A stretch of DNA of 64,000 nt from Luteipulveratus halotolerans (GTDB lineage: Bacteria > Actinomycetota > Actinomycetes > Actinomycetales > Dermatophilaceae), in NCBI RefSeq assembly GCF_001247745.1, contig NZ_LAIR01000002.1, positions 2,046,001 through 2,110,000 on the forward strand, in the 5' to 3' direction. Below the pieces are notes generated by a model. The model was not told the DNA's origin. It was given only the letters and a program-made list of their open reading frames with translations, and did not search any database. Position numbers and translations under genes: made by a program. Shown one piece after another: positions 28,518-37,220 of this stretch; the first letter of the stretch is position 1, and each line of letters opens with the position of its first letter.

Positions 28518-29269
28518 CCGGGACGGCCGCGCGGCGTCCGGGTGTCCAGTCGGTCGACCGGGCCCTCGACGTGCTCGAGGTGCTCAGCGACGGCGGCGCC
28601 CAGGGCGTCACCGACATCGTGCGCGTGACCGGCCTGCCGCTCGGCACGGTCCACCGCTTGCTCGCGACGCTCGTCGACCGCGGTTACGTACGCCAGGACG
28701 CCGAGCGCCGCTATGCCGTCGGTCCGGCCACACTCGGGCTCGCTGACGCCGGCGAGCGCTCGATCGCAGCGGTCGGCCGCGTGTACGCCGGCCGCCTCAC
28801 CAGCCTGTGCGGCGAGACCGCCAACCTGGCCGTGCTGCAGGGCCACGAGATGGTCTACATCGCCCAGAGCCCGTCCCCGCACTCGTTGCGGATCTTCGCC
28901 GAGGTGGGTCGGCGCGTCCCCCTGCACAGCACGTCGGTCGGCAAGGCGGTCCTCGCGGCGATGCCCGTCGCCGACGCCGAGGCCCTGCTGCGTGCCACCC
29001 GCCTCGCCCGGTCGACGCCCAAGACCCTCACCACGCTCGACGCGATCGCGGCCGAGCTCGACACGGTGCGCCGGCAGGGATTCGCGATCGACGAGGAGGA
29101 GCAGGAGCTCGGCGTGCGCTGCGTCGCCGGTGTCGTGGCGGTGCCCGGGCTGCACGCTGCCCTGTCGGTCTCCGGGCCGACCGAGCGCTTCACGCTCCCG
29201 AAGGCCCTCGTCGTCGCCGATGCCGTCCGCGAGACCGCCGAAGCACTTGCGGGCGCTCTGCGCTCCTGA
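28514..29269 (+). CDS. IclR-family regulator of the glycolate operon
   Basis: IclR-type regulator of 251 residues: an N-terminal winged helix (about 10-75, SVDRALDVLEVLSDGG and GTVHRLLATLVDRGYV) and a C-terminal ligand-binding domain (about 85-250) with PLHSTSVGKAVLAAMP and EEQELGVRCVAGVV. Relatives sense glyoxylate, allantoin-pathway or aromatic acids. As the last gene of the aceB-glc operon, with an IclR-type palindrome before aceB, it is probably the autogenous repressor or activator responding to glyoxylate or glycolate. The ligand is inferred. Confidence 0.92.
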   Translation: MTGTAARRPGVQSVDRALDVLEVLSDGGAQGVTDIVRVTGLPLGTVHRLLATLVDRGYVRQDAERRYAVGPATLGLADAGERSIAAVGRVYAGRLTSLCGETANLAVLQGHEMVYIAQSPSPHSLRIFAEVGRRVPLHSTSVGKAVLAAMPVADAEALLRATRLARSTPKTLTTLDAIAAELDTVRRQGFAIDEEEQELGVRCVAGVVAVPGLHAALSVSGPTERFTLPKALVVADAVRETAEALAGALRS

Positions 29270-29297
29270 CGCGATCCTCTCCGGCACGATGGCCGCC

Positions 29298-29744
29298 ATG
29301 AGCGACACCGCGCTGCCCGAGGCACACCCGCCCTACCCCGGCGACTACGACGGCGTACCCCCGATGACCTACGCACCGTGCGCCGATGGTCTTCCCGACC
29401 CGGGCGAGGTCGTGTGGGCATGGGTGCCGTTCGAGGAGGACCACAGCCAGGGCAAGGACCGGCCCGTGCTGATCATCGGGCACGACGGTCAGTGGCTCCT
29501 CGGGCTGCAGCTGACCAGCAAGGACCACGACCGCGATGCCGAGCAGGAGCGGGCGGCCGGACGTGTGTGGGTCGACGTCGGGTCCGGTGACTGGGACGGC
29601 GATCACCGTCCGAGCGAGGTGCGCGTCAACCGGGTGCTGCGCCTGGACCCGAGCGCCGTACGCCGGGAGGGCGCCACGATCCCGCGGGACCGGTTCGAGA
29701 CGGTTGCCGCTGCTGCACGGCACGCGGCGACTCCAAAAATTTAA
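29298..29744 (+). CDS. PemK/MazF-like protein without visible antitoxin
   Basis: Protein of 148 residues with an SH3-like PemK/MazF fold: DPGEVVWAWVPFEEDHSQGK, then RPVLIIGHDGQWLLGLQLTSK, ending in RVNRVLRLDPSAVRREGATI. MazF-type proteins are mRNA interferases, but many actinobacterial relatives of this length stand alone and have no proven toxicity. No antitoxin gene is adjacent: the upstream gene is the IclR regulator, 28 bases away, and downstream is the fadE promoter region. ATG at 29289 is an alternative start. Confidence 0.7.
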   Translation: MSDTALPEAHPPYPGDYDGVPPMTYAPCADGLPDPGEVVWAWVPFEEDHSQGKDRPVLIIGHDGQWLLGLQLTSKDHDRDAEQERAAGRVWVDVGSGDWDGDHRPSEVRVNRVLRLDPSAVRREGATIPRDRFETVAAAARHAATPKI

Positions 29745-29748
29745 CTAG

Positions 29749-29789
29749 TACTCGGTGTACCCGATACCCAAAGTACCAACTTCCGAGTA
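29749..29789 (+). promoter_or_regulatory. Candidate operator of the acyl-CoA dehydrogenase pair
   Basis: Two inverted copies of the half-site TACTCGG face each other (TACTCGG 29749-29755, CCGAGTA 29783-29789) in an AT-richer stretch, 65-106 bases before the ATG at 29855; between them is the smaller TCGG-N5-CCGA. This looks like a TetR-type fatty-acid operator region; the regulator is not in the window. Confidence 0.45.
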
Positions 29790-29854
29790 ACATCTCGTCC
29801 GATGCACCACCGCCCCGGCGGCACTCCTGCCGCCGGGCCACACGAAAGGTCGAG

Positions 29855-31186
29855 ATGAGCGATCTGCAGAGCAAGCCGACGCTGGCCGATCGGGGCCAGG
29901 CTCTCGGGCTGCGCCTGATCACCCGGGCCGGCGGCCTGGAGTCCATGAAGAACCCCGGCGTCCGTCGCGCCGTCGAGCGCGTCCTCTACAACGGCGCCAA
30001 GCAGGGCTTCAAGGCCCAGACCGTCGCCGGTCGCGCGTTCGCCAAGCAGTCGGGCAAGGGTGACCCGACCCGCCCCGCACCCACCAAGCCGCGCCGTGAG
30101 TTCGACCTGACGCCCTCCGAGGACCAGGCGATGATCCAGCAGGTCGCGCGCGAGCTCGCCGACGAGCTGCTGCGCCCCGCGGGCTCCACGGCCGACGCCG
30201 AGCGCACCACCCCGAAGGAGCTGCGCGCTCAGGCGGGCGAGCTCGGCCTGACCCTGATCGGCGTCCCGGCCGAGCTCGGTGGCGTCGCCGAGGAGCGCTC
30301 CGCCGTCACCGCCGCCCTCGTGATCGAGGAGCTCTCCCGTGGCGACATGGGTCTGGCCGTCTCGCTGATGGCCACCGGCGCCGTGGCGACGGCACTGGCG
30401 TCGTACGGCGACGCGAGCCAGCAGGCGACCTACCTGCCGGCGTTCTCGGACGAGAAGAACCCGCCCGTCGCCGCGCTCGCGCTGATGGAGCCGCAGCCGC
30501 TGTTCGACCCGTTCGCGCTGCAGACCACCGCACGCACCGAGGGCGACTCGCTCGTCATCGACGGCGTGAAGGCCCTGGTGCCCAACGCCGACACGGCCGA
30601 GCTGTTCGTGATCTCCGCCAAGGTCGACGGCGAGAGCCGCCTGGTCATCGTCGAGCCGGGCACCGAGGGCCTGACCCTCGAGGAGGACCCGGGCATGGGT
30701 GTCCGCGCTGCGCGCACGGGCCGCCTCACCTTCACCGGCGTGAAGGTCCCGAAGGCCAACCTGCTCGGCACCGCTGACGACCACCGGGACGCCGTACGCC
30801 GTGCGCGCCTGGCCTGGGCCGCAGCCGCCGTCGGCACCGCGCAGGCCGTGCTCGACCAGGTGACCGACTACGTCAAGGAGCGCAAGGCGTTCGGCGAGCC
30901 CATCGGCTACCGCCAGGCCGTCGCGTTCACCGTCTCCGACATCGCCATCGAGCTCGAGGGCCTGCGCCTGGTCGTGTGGCGCGCGGCCTCGCTGCTCGAC
31001 GCCGGCAAGGACGCCTCCGCCCAGATCGCCCACGCGCGTCACCTGGCTGCGGCGTACGGCTCGCAGATCGGCTCGCACGCCGTGCAGCTGCTCGGCGGCC
31101 ACGGCTTCGTCAAGGAGTTCGACAACGAGCGGTGGTACCGCGACCTCCGAGCAACGGGTGTCCTCGAGGGCGCCCTCCTTGTGTGA
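29855..31186 (+). CDS. Acyl-CoA dehydrogenase, FadE24-like
   Basis: Flavin acyl-CoA dehydrogenase of 443 residues for the first step of fatty-acid beta-oxidation. The first 85 residues are an extra basic N-terminal region (RRAVERVLYNGAKQGFKAQT) before the usual alpha/beta/alpha dehydrogenase fold. C-terminal blocks QLLGGHGFVKEFDNERWYRD match the family. Together with the next gene it resembles the FadE24-FadE23 pair of mycobacteria, a likeness from memory. GAAAGG precedes the ATG; the next gene begins 17 bases after the stop. Confidence 0.85.
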   Translation: MSDLQSKPTLADRGQALGLRLITRAGGLESMKNPGVRRAVERVLYNGAKQGFKAQTVAGRAFAKQSGKGDPTRPAPTKPRREFDLTPSEDQAMIQQVARELADELLRPAGSTADAERTTPKELRAQAGELGLTLIGVPAELGGVAEERSAVTAALVIEELSRGDMGLAVSLMATGAVATALASYGDASQQATYLPAFSDEKNPPVAALALMEPQPLFDPFALQTTARTEGDSLVIDGVKALVPNADTAELFVISAKVDGESRLVIVEPGTEGLTLEEDPGMGVRAARTGRLTFTGVKVPKANLLGTADDHRDAVRRARLAWAAAAVGTAQAVLDQVTDYVKERKAFGEPIGYRQAVAFTVSDIAIELEGLRLVVWRAASLLDAGKDASAQIAHARHLAAAYGSQIGSHAVQLLGGHGFVKEFDNERWYRDLRATGVLEGALLV

Positions 31187-31202
31187 GTGAGAGGACTGAC
31201 TC

Positions 31203-32459
31203 ATGATTGATCTCGAAGTTCCGAAGAAGCTGGTCCCGCTCGTCAAGCAGGCCTCCTCGCTCGCCGATGAGGTGTTCCGGCCGATCAGCCGCAAGTACGA
31301 CCTCGCCGAGCACGAGTACCCGCGTGAGCTCGACCTGACCTCGGCCGTCATCGACGGGCTGAGCGACTCCGGCGCCAGCCAGGGCGCGGGTGCGAGCGGT
31401 TCGACTCGTGCGAGCGACAGCCCCGACACCAAGCCGGCGGGCGTGGGCTCGGGCCGCAAGGAGAAGGGCAACGGCGGCAACAAGAACGGCGCTAACCTCT
31501 CCTCCGTCCTGTCGATCATGCAGACGTGCCGCGGCGATGTCGGCCTCACGCTGAGCATCCCGCGCCAGGGTCTGGGCAACGCCGCCATCGCTGCCGTCGC
31601 CAACGACGAGCAGAAGGAGCGCTACGGCAACCGGTGGGCCGCGATGGCCATCACCGAGCCCGACACCGGCTCCGACTCCGGTGCCATCCGCACCACCGCG
31701 GAGAAGGACGGCGACGAGTACGTCCTCAACGGCGAGAAGATCTTCGTCACCTCGGGCGAGCGCGCCGAGCTCGTGGTCGTCTGGGCCACCCTCGACAAGT
31801 CGCTCGGCAAGAAGGCGATCAAGTCGTTCGTGGTCGAGCGGTCCAACCCGGGCCTGAAGCTCGTCCGGCTCGAGCACAAGCTCGGCGTCCGGGCCTCCGA
31901 CACGGCAGCGTTCCACCTGGACAACTGCCGCGTGCCGGCCAACGACCTGCTGGGCGACCCGGAGATCCGCACCGAGGGTGGCTTCGGTGGCGCGATGCAG
32001 ACGTTCGACAACACCCGGCCGCTCGTCGCGTCGATGGCGGTCGGCCTCACCCGCGCCTGCCTCGACACCACCACCGCGCTGCTCAAGAAGGCGGGCGTCG
32101 AGCCCGACGTCGACGCTCCCCTGCACAGCCAGTCGCACGCTGCGGCGCGTCTGGTGCAGATGGAGGCCGACTACGAGTCCGCCTACCTCCTGACGCTGCG
32201 TGCTGCGTGGATGGCCGACAACGGCAAGCCGAACTCGATGCAGGCCTCCATGGCCAAGGCCAAGGCCGGCCGCACCTGCGTCAACGTCGCGCTCGCGTGC
32301 GTCGAGCTCGCCGGTGCGACCGGGTACGCCGAGACCGAGCTGCTCGAGAAGTGGGCCCGCGACTCCAAGATCCTCGACATCTTCGAGGGCACGCAGCAGA
32401 TCCAGCTGCTGGTCGTGGCGCGTCGCCTGCTCGATCTGTCGAGCAGCCAGCTGCGCTGA
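31203..32459 (+). CDS. Acyl-CoA dehydrogenase, FadE23-like, with low-complexity insert
   Basis: Acyl-CoA dehydrogenase of 418 residues. Family signatures are AITEPDTGSDSGAIRTTA (about 150-167), the C-terminal GATGYAETELLEKWARDSK and FEGTQQIQLLV. Between about residues 54 and 100, where homologues have a short loop, there is a Gly/Ser/Lys-rich insert (GASQGAGASGSTRASD...KEKGNGGNKNGA) that looks disordered. Being in an operon with the preceding dehydrogenase suggests a heteromeric enzyme. A strong hairpin follows. Confidence 0.88.
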   Translation: MIDLEVPKKLVPLVKQASSLADEVFRPISRKYDLAEHEYPRELDLTSAVIDGLSDSGASQGAGASGSTRASDSPDTKPAGVGSGRKEKGNGGNKNGANLSSVLSIMQTCRGDVGLTLSIPRQGLGNAAIAAVANDEQKERYGNRWAAMAITEPDTGSDSGAIRTTAEKDGDEYVLNGEKIFVTSGERAELVVVWATLDKSLGKKAIKSFVVERSNPGLKLVRLEHKLGVRASDTAAFHLDNCRVPANDLLGDPEIRTEGGFGGAMQTFDNTRPLVASMAVGLTRACLDTTTALLKKAGVEPDVDAPLHSQSHAAARLVQMEADYESAYLLTLRAAWMADNGKPNSMQASMAKAKAGRTCVNVALACVELAGATGYAETELLEKWARDSKILDIFEGTQQIQLLVVARRLLDLSSSQLR

Positions 32460-32474
32460 TCGTTCTGCCACATC

Positions 32475-32508
32475 GAGGGCCCGGTACACACCCGCGTACC
32501 GGGCCCTC
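32475..32508 (+). terminator. Terminator after the acyl-CoA dehydrogenase operon
   Basis: Perfect 13-bp stem GAGGGCCCGGTAC / GTACCGGGCCCTC with an 8-base loop, starting 16 bases after the stop. No T-run, as is usual in high-GC actinobacteria. Confidence 0.78.
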
Positions 32509-32575
32509 GTGCGTCCGGACCCGTTGAGGTCACGATCCGTCGCGACTTCGGCGAAGTTCGTTGACGACCCCTGCC

Positions 32576-32592
32576 GTGGAAACTATTTTCAC
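32576..32592 (+). promoter_or_regulatory. Candidate operator of the amino-sugar uptake operon
   Basis: Near-perfect palindrome GTGGAAACTATTTTCAC (one mismatch per arm), 71 bases before the binding-protein ATG. A second GGAAACTTTC element lies near 32613-32622. Both sit in the promoter region and could bind a LacI-, GntR- or ROK-type repressor. The DasR consensus (TGGTCTAGACCA) is not present. Confidence 0.45.
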
Positions 32593-32662
32593 TCCAGACC
32601 CCGCACGTGCATGGAAACTTTCGGGGTTCGTCCCCCATCGGCACGGCACAAAGGAGAGTCGG

Positions 32663-33988
32663 ATGCGTTGGTCTCGTACGACAGGGGTGGCCGCCGTCGC
32701 GGCACTGGGACTGCTGCTCGCGGGCTGTGGCGATGACGGATCCGGCGGCTCGTCCGGTGGTGGCGGCGACTCGACGGGCGCGGGCGGTGGTGGCGCAGGC
32801 GGCGGCAAGACCATCACCTGGTGGGTCATGAAGGGCACCAACCCCGACTCCACGGCCTTCTACAACACCGCCAAGGCGACCTTCAAGAAGCAGACCGGTG
32901 CGACCCTCAACATCCAGGAGGTCGAGTGGGCCGACGCCCACGACAAGCTGGTCCGCACCTTCGCCGGTGGCGGTGGCCCCGACGTCTCCGAGATCGGGAC
33001 GACCTGGAACCCCGAGTTCGCCGCAGCCGGCGGCCTCGTCGACCTCACCGACAAGATCAACGCCGCGGGCCTCAACAAGGACCTGCTGCCCGCGCTGAAG
33101 GACTCGGCGACCTACGAGGGCAAGCAGTGGGGCGTCGGCTGGTACGCCGGCACCCGCGGCATCGTCTACCGCAAGGACGTCTTCGACAAGCTCGGCCTGA
33201 AGCCGCCGACCACCTGGAACGAGCTCCAGCAGACGGTCAAGACGCTCAAGAGCAAGCAGCCCGACATGGCGGCCTTCCCCGTCGCCGGCGGCAGCGCGTA
33301 CGCCGCGGCGCCGTTCGTCTGGGGTGCCGGTGGCGACTTCGCCACGCAGAACGGCGACCAGTGGAAGGGCGCGCTCGACACGCCCCAGGCGCGTGCGGGC
33401 CTGACCTTCTACACCGACCTGGCCAACAAGGACGGCGCGTCGACCAAGGGTGCGGCGACCTGGAAGGAGACCGACCTGCTGGACTCCTTCACCAAGGGCA
33501 AGGCGGCCATGGTCATCCAGGGCAACTGGACCCCCAAGGCAGCGGTCGAGAAGGACCCCAGCCTCAAGGGCAAGATCGCGGCGTTCGCGGTGCCCGGCAA
33601 GGACGGCGGGATGGCGCCGACGTTCCTCGGCGGCTCCAACCTGGCGATGCTCAAGACCAGCAAGAACCAGGACCTCGCCTGGAAGCTCATCCAGATGCTG
33701 ACCACGGGCGAGCTGTCCAAGCAGTGGGCCGACCAGACCGGCTTCTTCCCGAGCACGACCTCCGGCATGAAGACCTACGCGAACAGCTCCGACCCGCTGG
33801 TCGCTCCGTTCGCCAAGGCCATGATGTCGGCCGGCAAGAACGTCCCGGGTGCGCCCCAGTGGGGTGCGGTCGAGGGTGAGAAGACGCTGACGCAGATGCT
33901 GCAGTCGATCCTCACGGGCACCTCCGTGGACGACGCCACCACGAAGGCCTCGGACGCCATCACGAAGACCCTCAACGCCGGAAGCTGA
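32663..33988 (+). CDS. Sugar ABC transporter binding lipoprotein
   Basis: Extracellular solute-binding lipoprotein of 441 residues, family 1 (carbohydrate type). The signal peptide ends LLLAGC, with Cys22 lipidated, followed by a striking Gly/Ser-rich linker (about 24-48) before the mature domain beginning KTITWWVMKGTN. It is the first gene of a four-gene operon ending in a NagZ-type hexosaminidase, so the ligand is probably a GlcNAc-containing disaccharide or muropeptide sugar. AAGGAG stands 9 bases before the ATG. Confidence 0.9.
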   Translation: MRWSRTTGVAAVAALGLLLAGCGDDGSGGSSGGGGDSTGAGGGGAGGGKTITWWVMKGTNPDSTAFYNTAKATFKKQTGATLNIQEVEWADAHDKLVRTFAGGGGPDVSEIGTTWNPEFAAAGGLVDLTDKINAAGLNKDLLPALKDSATYEGKQWGVGWYAGTRGIVYRKDVFDKLGLKPPTTWNELQQTVKTLKSKQPDMAAFPVAGGSAYAAAPFVWGAGGDFATQNGDQWKGALDTPQARAGLTFYTDLANKDGASTKGAATWKETDLLDSFTKGKAAMVIQGNWTPKAAVEKDPSLKGKIAAFAVPGKDGGMAPTFLGGSNLAMLKTSKNQDLAWKLIQMLTTGELSKQWADQTGFFPSTTSGMKTYANSSDPLVAPFAKAMMSAGKNVPGAPQWGAVEGEKTLTQMLQSILTGTSVDDATTKASDAITKTLNAGS

Positions 33989-33992
33989 CGCA

Positions 33993-34889
33993 TTGCCCAC
34001 ATCACGCTGGCGGCCCTGGCTGCTCCTGGCCGGGCCGCTGCTGGTCATCGCTGGCCTGCTGCTCTACCCGATCATCCGTGTCACGGTCCTGTCCTTCCAG
34101 AGGTACGGCCTGAAGGAGGTCATCTCCGGCAAGCCCGAGTTCATCGGGCTGGACAACTACCGGGAGGCCGTCTCCGGGTCGTACCTGTGGAAGACCGTGC
34201 TGCCCAACACCGTGGTCTTCGCCGCGGTGACGGTGGTCGGCACGGTGGTGCTCGGCACGCTCGTCGCGCTGCTGCTGCAGCAGCTCGGGCCCAGGCTGCG
34301 TGCGCTGGTCATCGGATCATCGCTCGTGGCCTGGGCCCTGCCGGCGGTCACCGGCACGTACGTGTGGGTGTGGGTGTTCGACCCCGACTCAGGCGTCGTA
34401 CGCCGCACCCTGCAGTCGGTCGGACTGCTGGACCCCGAGGGGTTCAACTGGTTCACCGAGCGGCTGTCGTTCTACGCCATCGCAGCGCTCAACGTGATCC
34501 ATCACGGCTACCCGTTCATCGCGATCACGATCTTCGCGGGCCTGTCGACGGTGCCCGAAGAGCTGCACGAGGCGGCCAAGCTCGACGGCGCGAGCGCGTG
34601 GCGCCGGTTCTGGTCGGTGACGATGCCGCTGATGCGGCCGGTGTTCGCGGTCGTGACGATCCTGTCGACCATCTGGAACTTCAAGGTCTTCGCCCAGATC
34701 TACCTGATGCCCGGCGGTGACGGCAGCAACCCGGAGGTGTTCAACCTCGGCGTCTGGTCCTACGTCTCGTCGATCAACCAGAACAAGTACGGCCTCGGCT
34801 CGGCCGTCGCCGTGCTGCTCACACTCGTCCTGCTGGTGATCACGATGATCTACGTGCGGGCGCTGTTCAAGGAGGACGAGCTGCAGTGA
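33993..34889 (+). CDS. Sugar ABC transporter permease (MalF-type)
   Basis: Inner-membrane permease of 298 residues with six predicted segments. The EAA loop that contacts the ATPase is visible as EELHEAAKLDGASAWRRFWS (about 189-208). It starts at TTG 33993, 4 bases after the binding-protein gene, and its stop overlaps the next permease start (GTGA). The operon has no ATPase gene; as with DasABC of Streptomyces a shared MsiK-type ATPase encoded elsewhere is expected. Confidence 0.9.
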   Translation: MPTSRWRPWLLLAGPLLVIAGLLLYPIIRVTVLSFQRYGLKEVISGKPEFIGLDNYREAVSGSYLWKTVLPNTVVFAAVTVVGTVVLGTLVALLLQQLGPRLRALVIGSSLVAWALPAVTGTYVWVWVFDPDSGVVRRTLQSVGLLDPEGFNWFTERLSFYAIAALNVIHHGYPFIAITIFAGLSTVPEELHEAAKLDGASAWRRFWSVTMPLMRPVFAVVTILSTIWNFKVFAQIYLMPGGDGSNPEVFNLGVWSYVSSINQNKYGLGSAVAVLLTLVLLVITMIYVRALFKEDELQ

Positions 34890-35713
34890 CCCGACGCTCA
34901 TCGCCGCTCGCGCGGTTCGGGAAGGCCGTCGCCGTGATCGCGCTGCTGGCGTTCACGCTGTTCCCGATCTACTTCATGCTCAGCACGGCGTTCAACTCCC
35001 GTGCCGCGTCCGGCACCGATGCTCTGGTGCCGACGCACTGGACGTTCGAGCACTTCACCAAGGCGTTCACCGACGGCAACTTCGGCACCTACATGGTCAA
35101 CTCGGCCATCGTCACGGTCGCGACCGTGCTCATCTCGTGCGGTCTCGCGCTGCTGGGCGCGGTCGCGATGGCACGCTTCCAGTTCCGGATGCGGACGACG
35201 GTGCTCATCACGATCCTGATCGTGCAGATGCTGCCGGCGGAGGCGCTGGTGATCCCGCTGTTCCTGCAGATGAAGGACCTGCGGATGCTCAACTCCCTCG
35301 CCGGTCTGGTGCTGGTCTACGTCGCGTTCTCGCTGCCGTTCGCGATCTGGAACCTGCGTGGCTTCGTGGCGGCCGTGCCGCGCGAGCTGGAAGAGGCGGC
35401 CTACCTCGACGGCTGCGGGTGGTGGCAGATGTTCCGGCTCGTGCTGCTCCCCCTGGTGTGGCCCGGTCTGGTCGCCACGAGCGCGTTCTCGTTCGTGATG
35501 GCGTGGGAGGAGTTCACCTTCGCGCGCACGTTCCTCAACAACGAGGAGCGCATGACTGTCGGCATCGGCCTGCAGCACTTCTTCGGCCAGAACGTCAACG
35601 ACTGGGGCGGGCTGATGGCCGCCTCGACCATGGTGACCATCCCGGTCGTCATCGTGTTCGTGCTGGCCCAGCGTCGCCTGGGCACCGGCCTGGTCTCGGG
35701 TGCGGTCAAGTGA
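34886..35713 (+). CDS. Sugar ABC transporter permease (MalG-type)
   Basis: Second permease, 275 residues, six predicted membrane segments, with the EAA loop PRELEEAAYLDGCGWWQMFR (about 167-186). It forms the heterodimeric channel with the preceding protein. The GTG start and the stop both overlap their neighbours by four bases (GTGA each time), indicating tight coupling. Confidence 0.9.
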   Translation: MTRRSSPLARFGKAVAVIALLAFTLFPIYFMLSTAFNSRAASGTDALVPTHWTFEHFTKAFTDGNFGTYMVNSAIVTVATVLISCGLALLGAVAMARFQFRMRTTVLITILIVQMLPAEALVIPLFLQMKDLRMLNSLAGLVLVYVAFSLPFAIWNLRGFVAAVPRELEEAAYLDGCGWWQMFRLVLLPLVWPGLVATSAFSFVMAWEEFTFARTFLNNEERMTVGIGLQHFFGQNVNDWGGLMAASTMVTIPVVIVFVLAQRRLGTGLVSGAVK

Positions 35714-37203
35714 CCGACGACGTACGCCGCCTCGCCCACCGGGTGCTGATGCCCGGCTTCGCGGGCACCCGCCTGCCGTCCTGGCTGTCACGGGCGGTCC
35801 ACGACGGCCTCGGCGGCATCTGCGTGTTCGGGCACAACGTCGCGTCCACCGACCAGCTGCGGGCACTCACCGACGACGCCCACGGGCTGGGTCGCGTCGT
35901 GGTCTCGATCGACGAGGAGGGCGGCATCGTCAGCCGGCTCGGCGCCGCAGGCGGCTCCCGCCACGTCGGCGCCGCTGCGCTCGGACGCGTCGGTGACCCT
36001 GGCCTCACCGAGCGCGTCGCCGCGTCCGTCGCGGTCGACCTGCGCGAGGTGGGTGTCGACCTCGACCTGGCCCCGGTCGCCGACGTCACGAGCAACCCGG
36101 ACAACCCGGTGATCGGCGTACGGTCCTTCGGCACCGACCCGTCGGCGGTCGGCGAGCACGTCGCGGCGTTCGTCCGGGGTCTGCAGTCGACCGGTGTCGC
36201 CGCGTGCGCCAAGCACTTCCCCGGGCACGGCGACACCAGCGTCGACTCGCACGTCGGGCTCCCCCGCATCGACGTGGACCTCGACACCCTGCGCAGCCGC
36301 GACCTGCCGCCGTTCGCAGCGGCGGTCGAGGCGGGCGCGCGCGCGGTGATGACGGCGCACATCGTCTTCGGCGCACTCGACGACGCGCCCGCCACGGTCA
36401 GCGCGCCCGTGCTCTCGCTGCTGCGCGACGACCTCGGCTTCGACGGTGCGATCGTCTCCGACGCCATGGACATGCGCGCCGTCGTCCAGTCGATCGGGCT
36501 CGCCGAGGCGTGCGTACGAGCGGTCGCCGCAGGCGTCGACCTGGTCGCGCTCGGCAACCCCGTGCTCAACACGCCCGAGGGCGACGACGAGGCGACGTTC
36601 GGTGCGGCACTCGACGCCGTCGTCCGAGCTGTCCACGACGGTGTGCTCGACGTGGCGCGGTTGCGCGAGGCCGCCGGTCGGGTCGACGCTCTCGAGCGCT
36701 GGTGCGCCGACCGACGGCACGGTGAGGTCCCCCAGCCCGACCAGGACGTCGACGACGAGGCCGCCCGCCGGAGCCTGCACACCACCGGAGACGTCGCCGG
36801 CGCTCTCTCCGGCACGGTCGAGATCGTCGACATCCGGCGGCGCCGCAACATCGCGAGCGGCGGCAACGCCGCTCTCATCGCCCAGGCGTTGGCGCAGCGG
36901 CTGCCCGGCAGCCGCGTCGTCGCCGGCTTCGCTCCCGGTCGCGCGGTCGAGGGCCGAGCCGACGGCGCCGTCGATCCGTCGACGCAGCTGCAGGCCGGCC
37001 GGGCGGACGTCATCATCACCGGCACGCCCACGCTCGACGAGGTCGAGCAGCGCGCGCTGCGACAGCTCCTCGCCGCATCTCCTGGTGCGGTCGTGGTCTG
37101 CACCGGACTCGCCGACGACGAGGTGCTGCGCGCCGACCGTGTCGTCCGGACCTTCGGCGACTCGTGGCCCACCGCCCGGGCTGTCGCCGATCTGCTCACA
37201 TAA
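35710..37203 (+). CDS. nagZ: GH3 beta-N-acetylhexosaminidase (NagZ-like)
   Basis: Glycoside hydrolase family 3 protein of 497 residues. The NagZ signature KHFPGHGDTSVDSH (about 172-185) contains the Asp-His general acid/base pair, and the nucleophile region is VSDAMDMRAVV. Residues 345-497 form an extra C-terminal domain, as in two-domain GH3 enzymes of Gram-positives. There is no signal peptide, so it would act in the cytoplasm on imported disaccharides such as chitobiose or GlcNAc-anhydroMurNAc. It is coupled to the permease by a GTGA overlap. Confidence 0.9.
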   Translation: MTDDVRRLAHRVLMPGFAGTRLPSWLSRAVHDGLGGICVFGHNVASTDQLRALTDDAHGLGRVVVSIDEEGGIVSRLGAAGGSRHVGAAALGRVGDPGLTERVAASVAVDLREVGVDLDLAPVADVTSNPDNPVIGVRSFGTDPSAVGEHVAAFVRGLQSTGVAACAKHFPGHGDTSVDSHVGLPRIDVDLDTLRSRDLPPFAAAVEAGARAVMTAHIVFGALDDAPATVSAPVLSLLRDDLGFDGAIVSDAMDMRAVVQSIGLAEACVRAVAAGVDLVALGNPVLNTPEGDDEATFGAALDAVVRAVHDGVLDVARLREAAGRVDALERWCADRRHGEVPQPDQDVDDEAARRSLHTTGDVAGALSGTVEIVDIRRRRNIASGGNAALIAQALAQRLPGSRVVAGFAPGRAVEGRADGAVDPSTQLQAGRADVIITGTPTLDEVEQRALRQLLAASPGAVVVCTGLADDEVLRADRVVRTFGDSWPTARAVADLLT

Positions 37204-37220
37204 CAAGGTGTACTACTTAA

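Noticed and set aside
32576..32622. DasR operator before the amino-sugar operon
   Set aside because: The palindromes present do not match TGGTCTAGACCA, so DasR control cannot be claimed.
29741..34048. Two long minus-strand frames (29741-31603, 32183-34048)
   Set aside because: Antisense to acyl-CoA dehydrogenase and binding-protein genes that carry family motifs; their compositions are typical of shadows.
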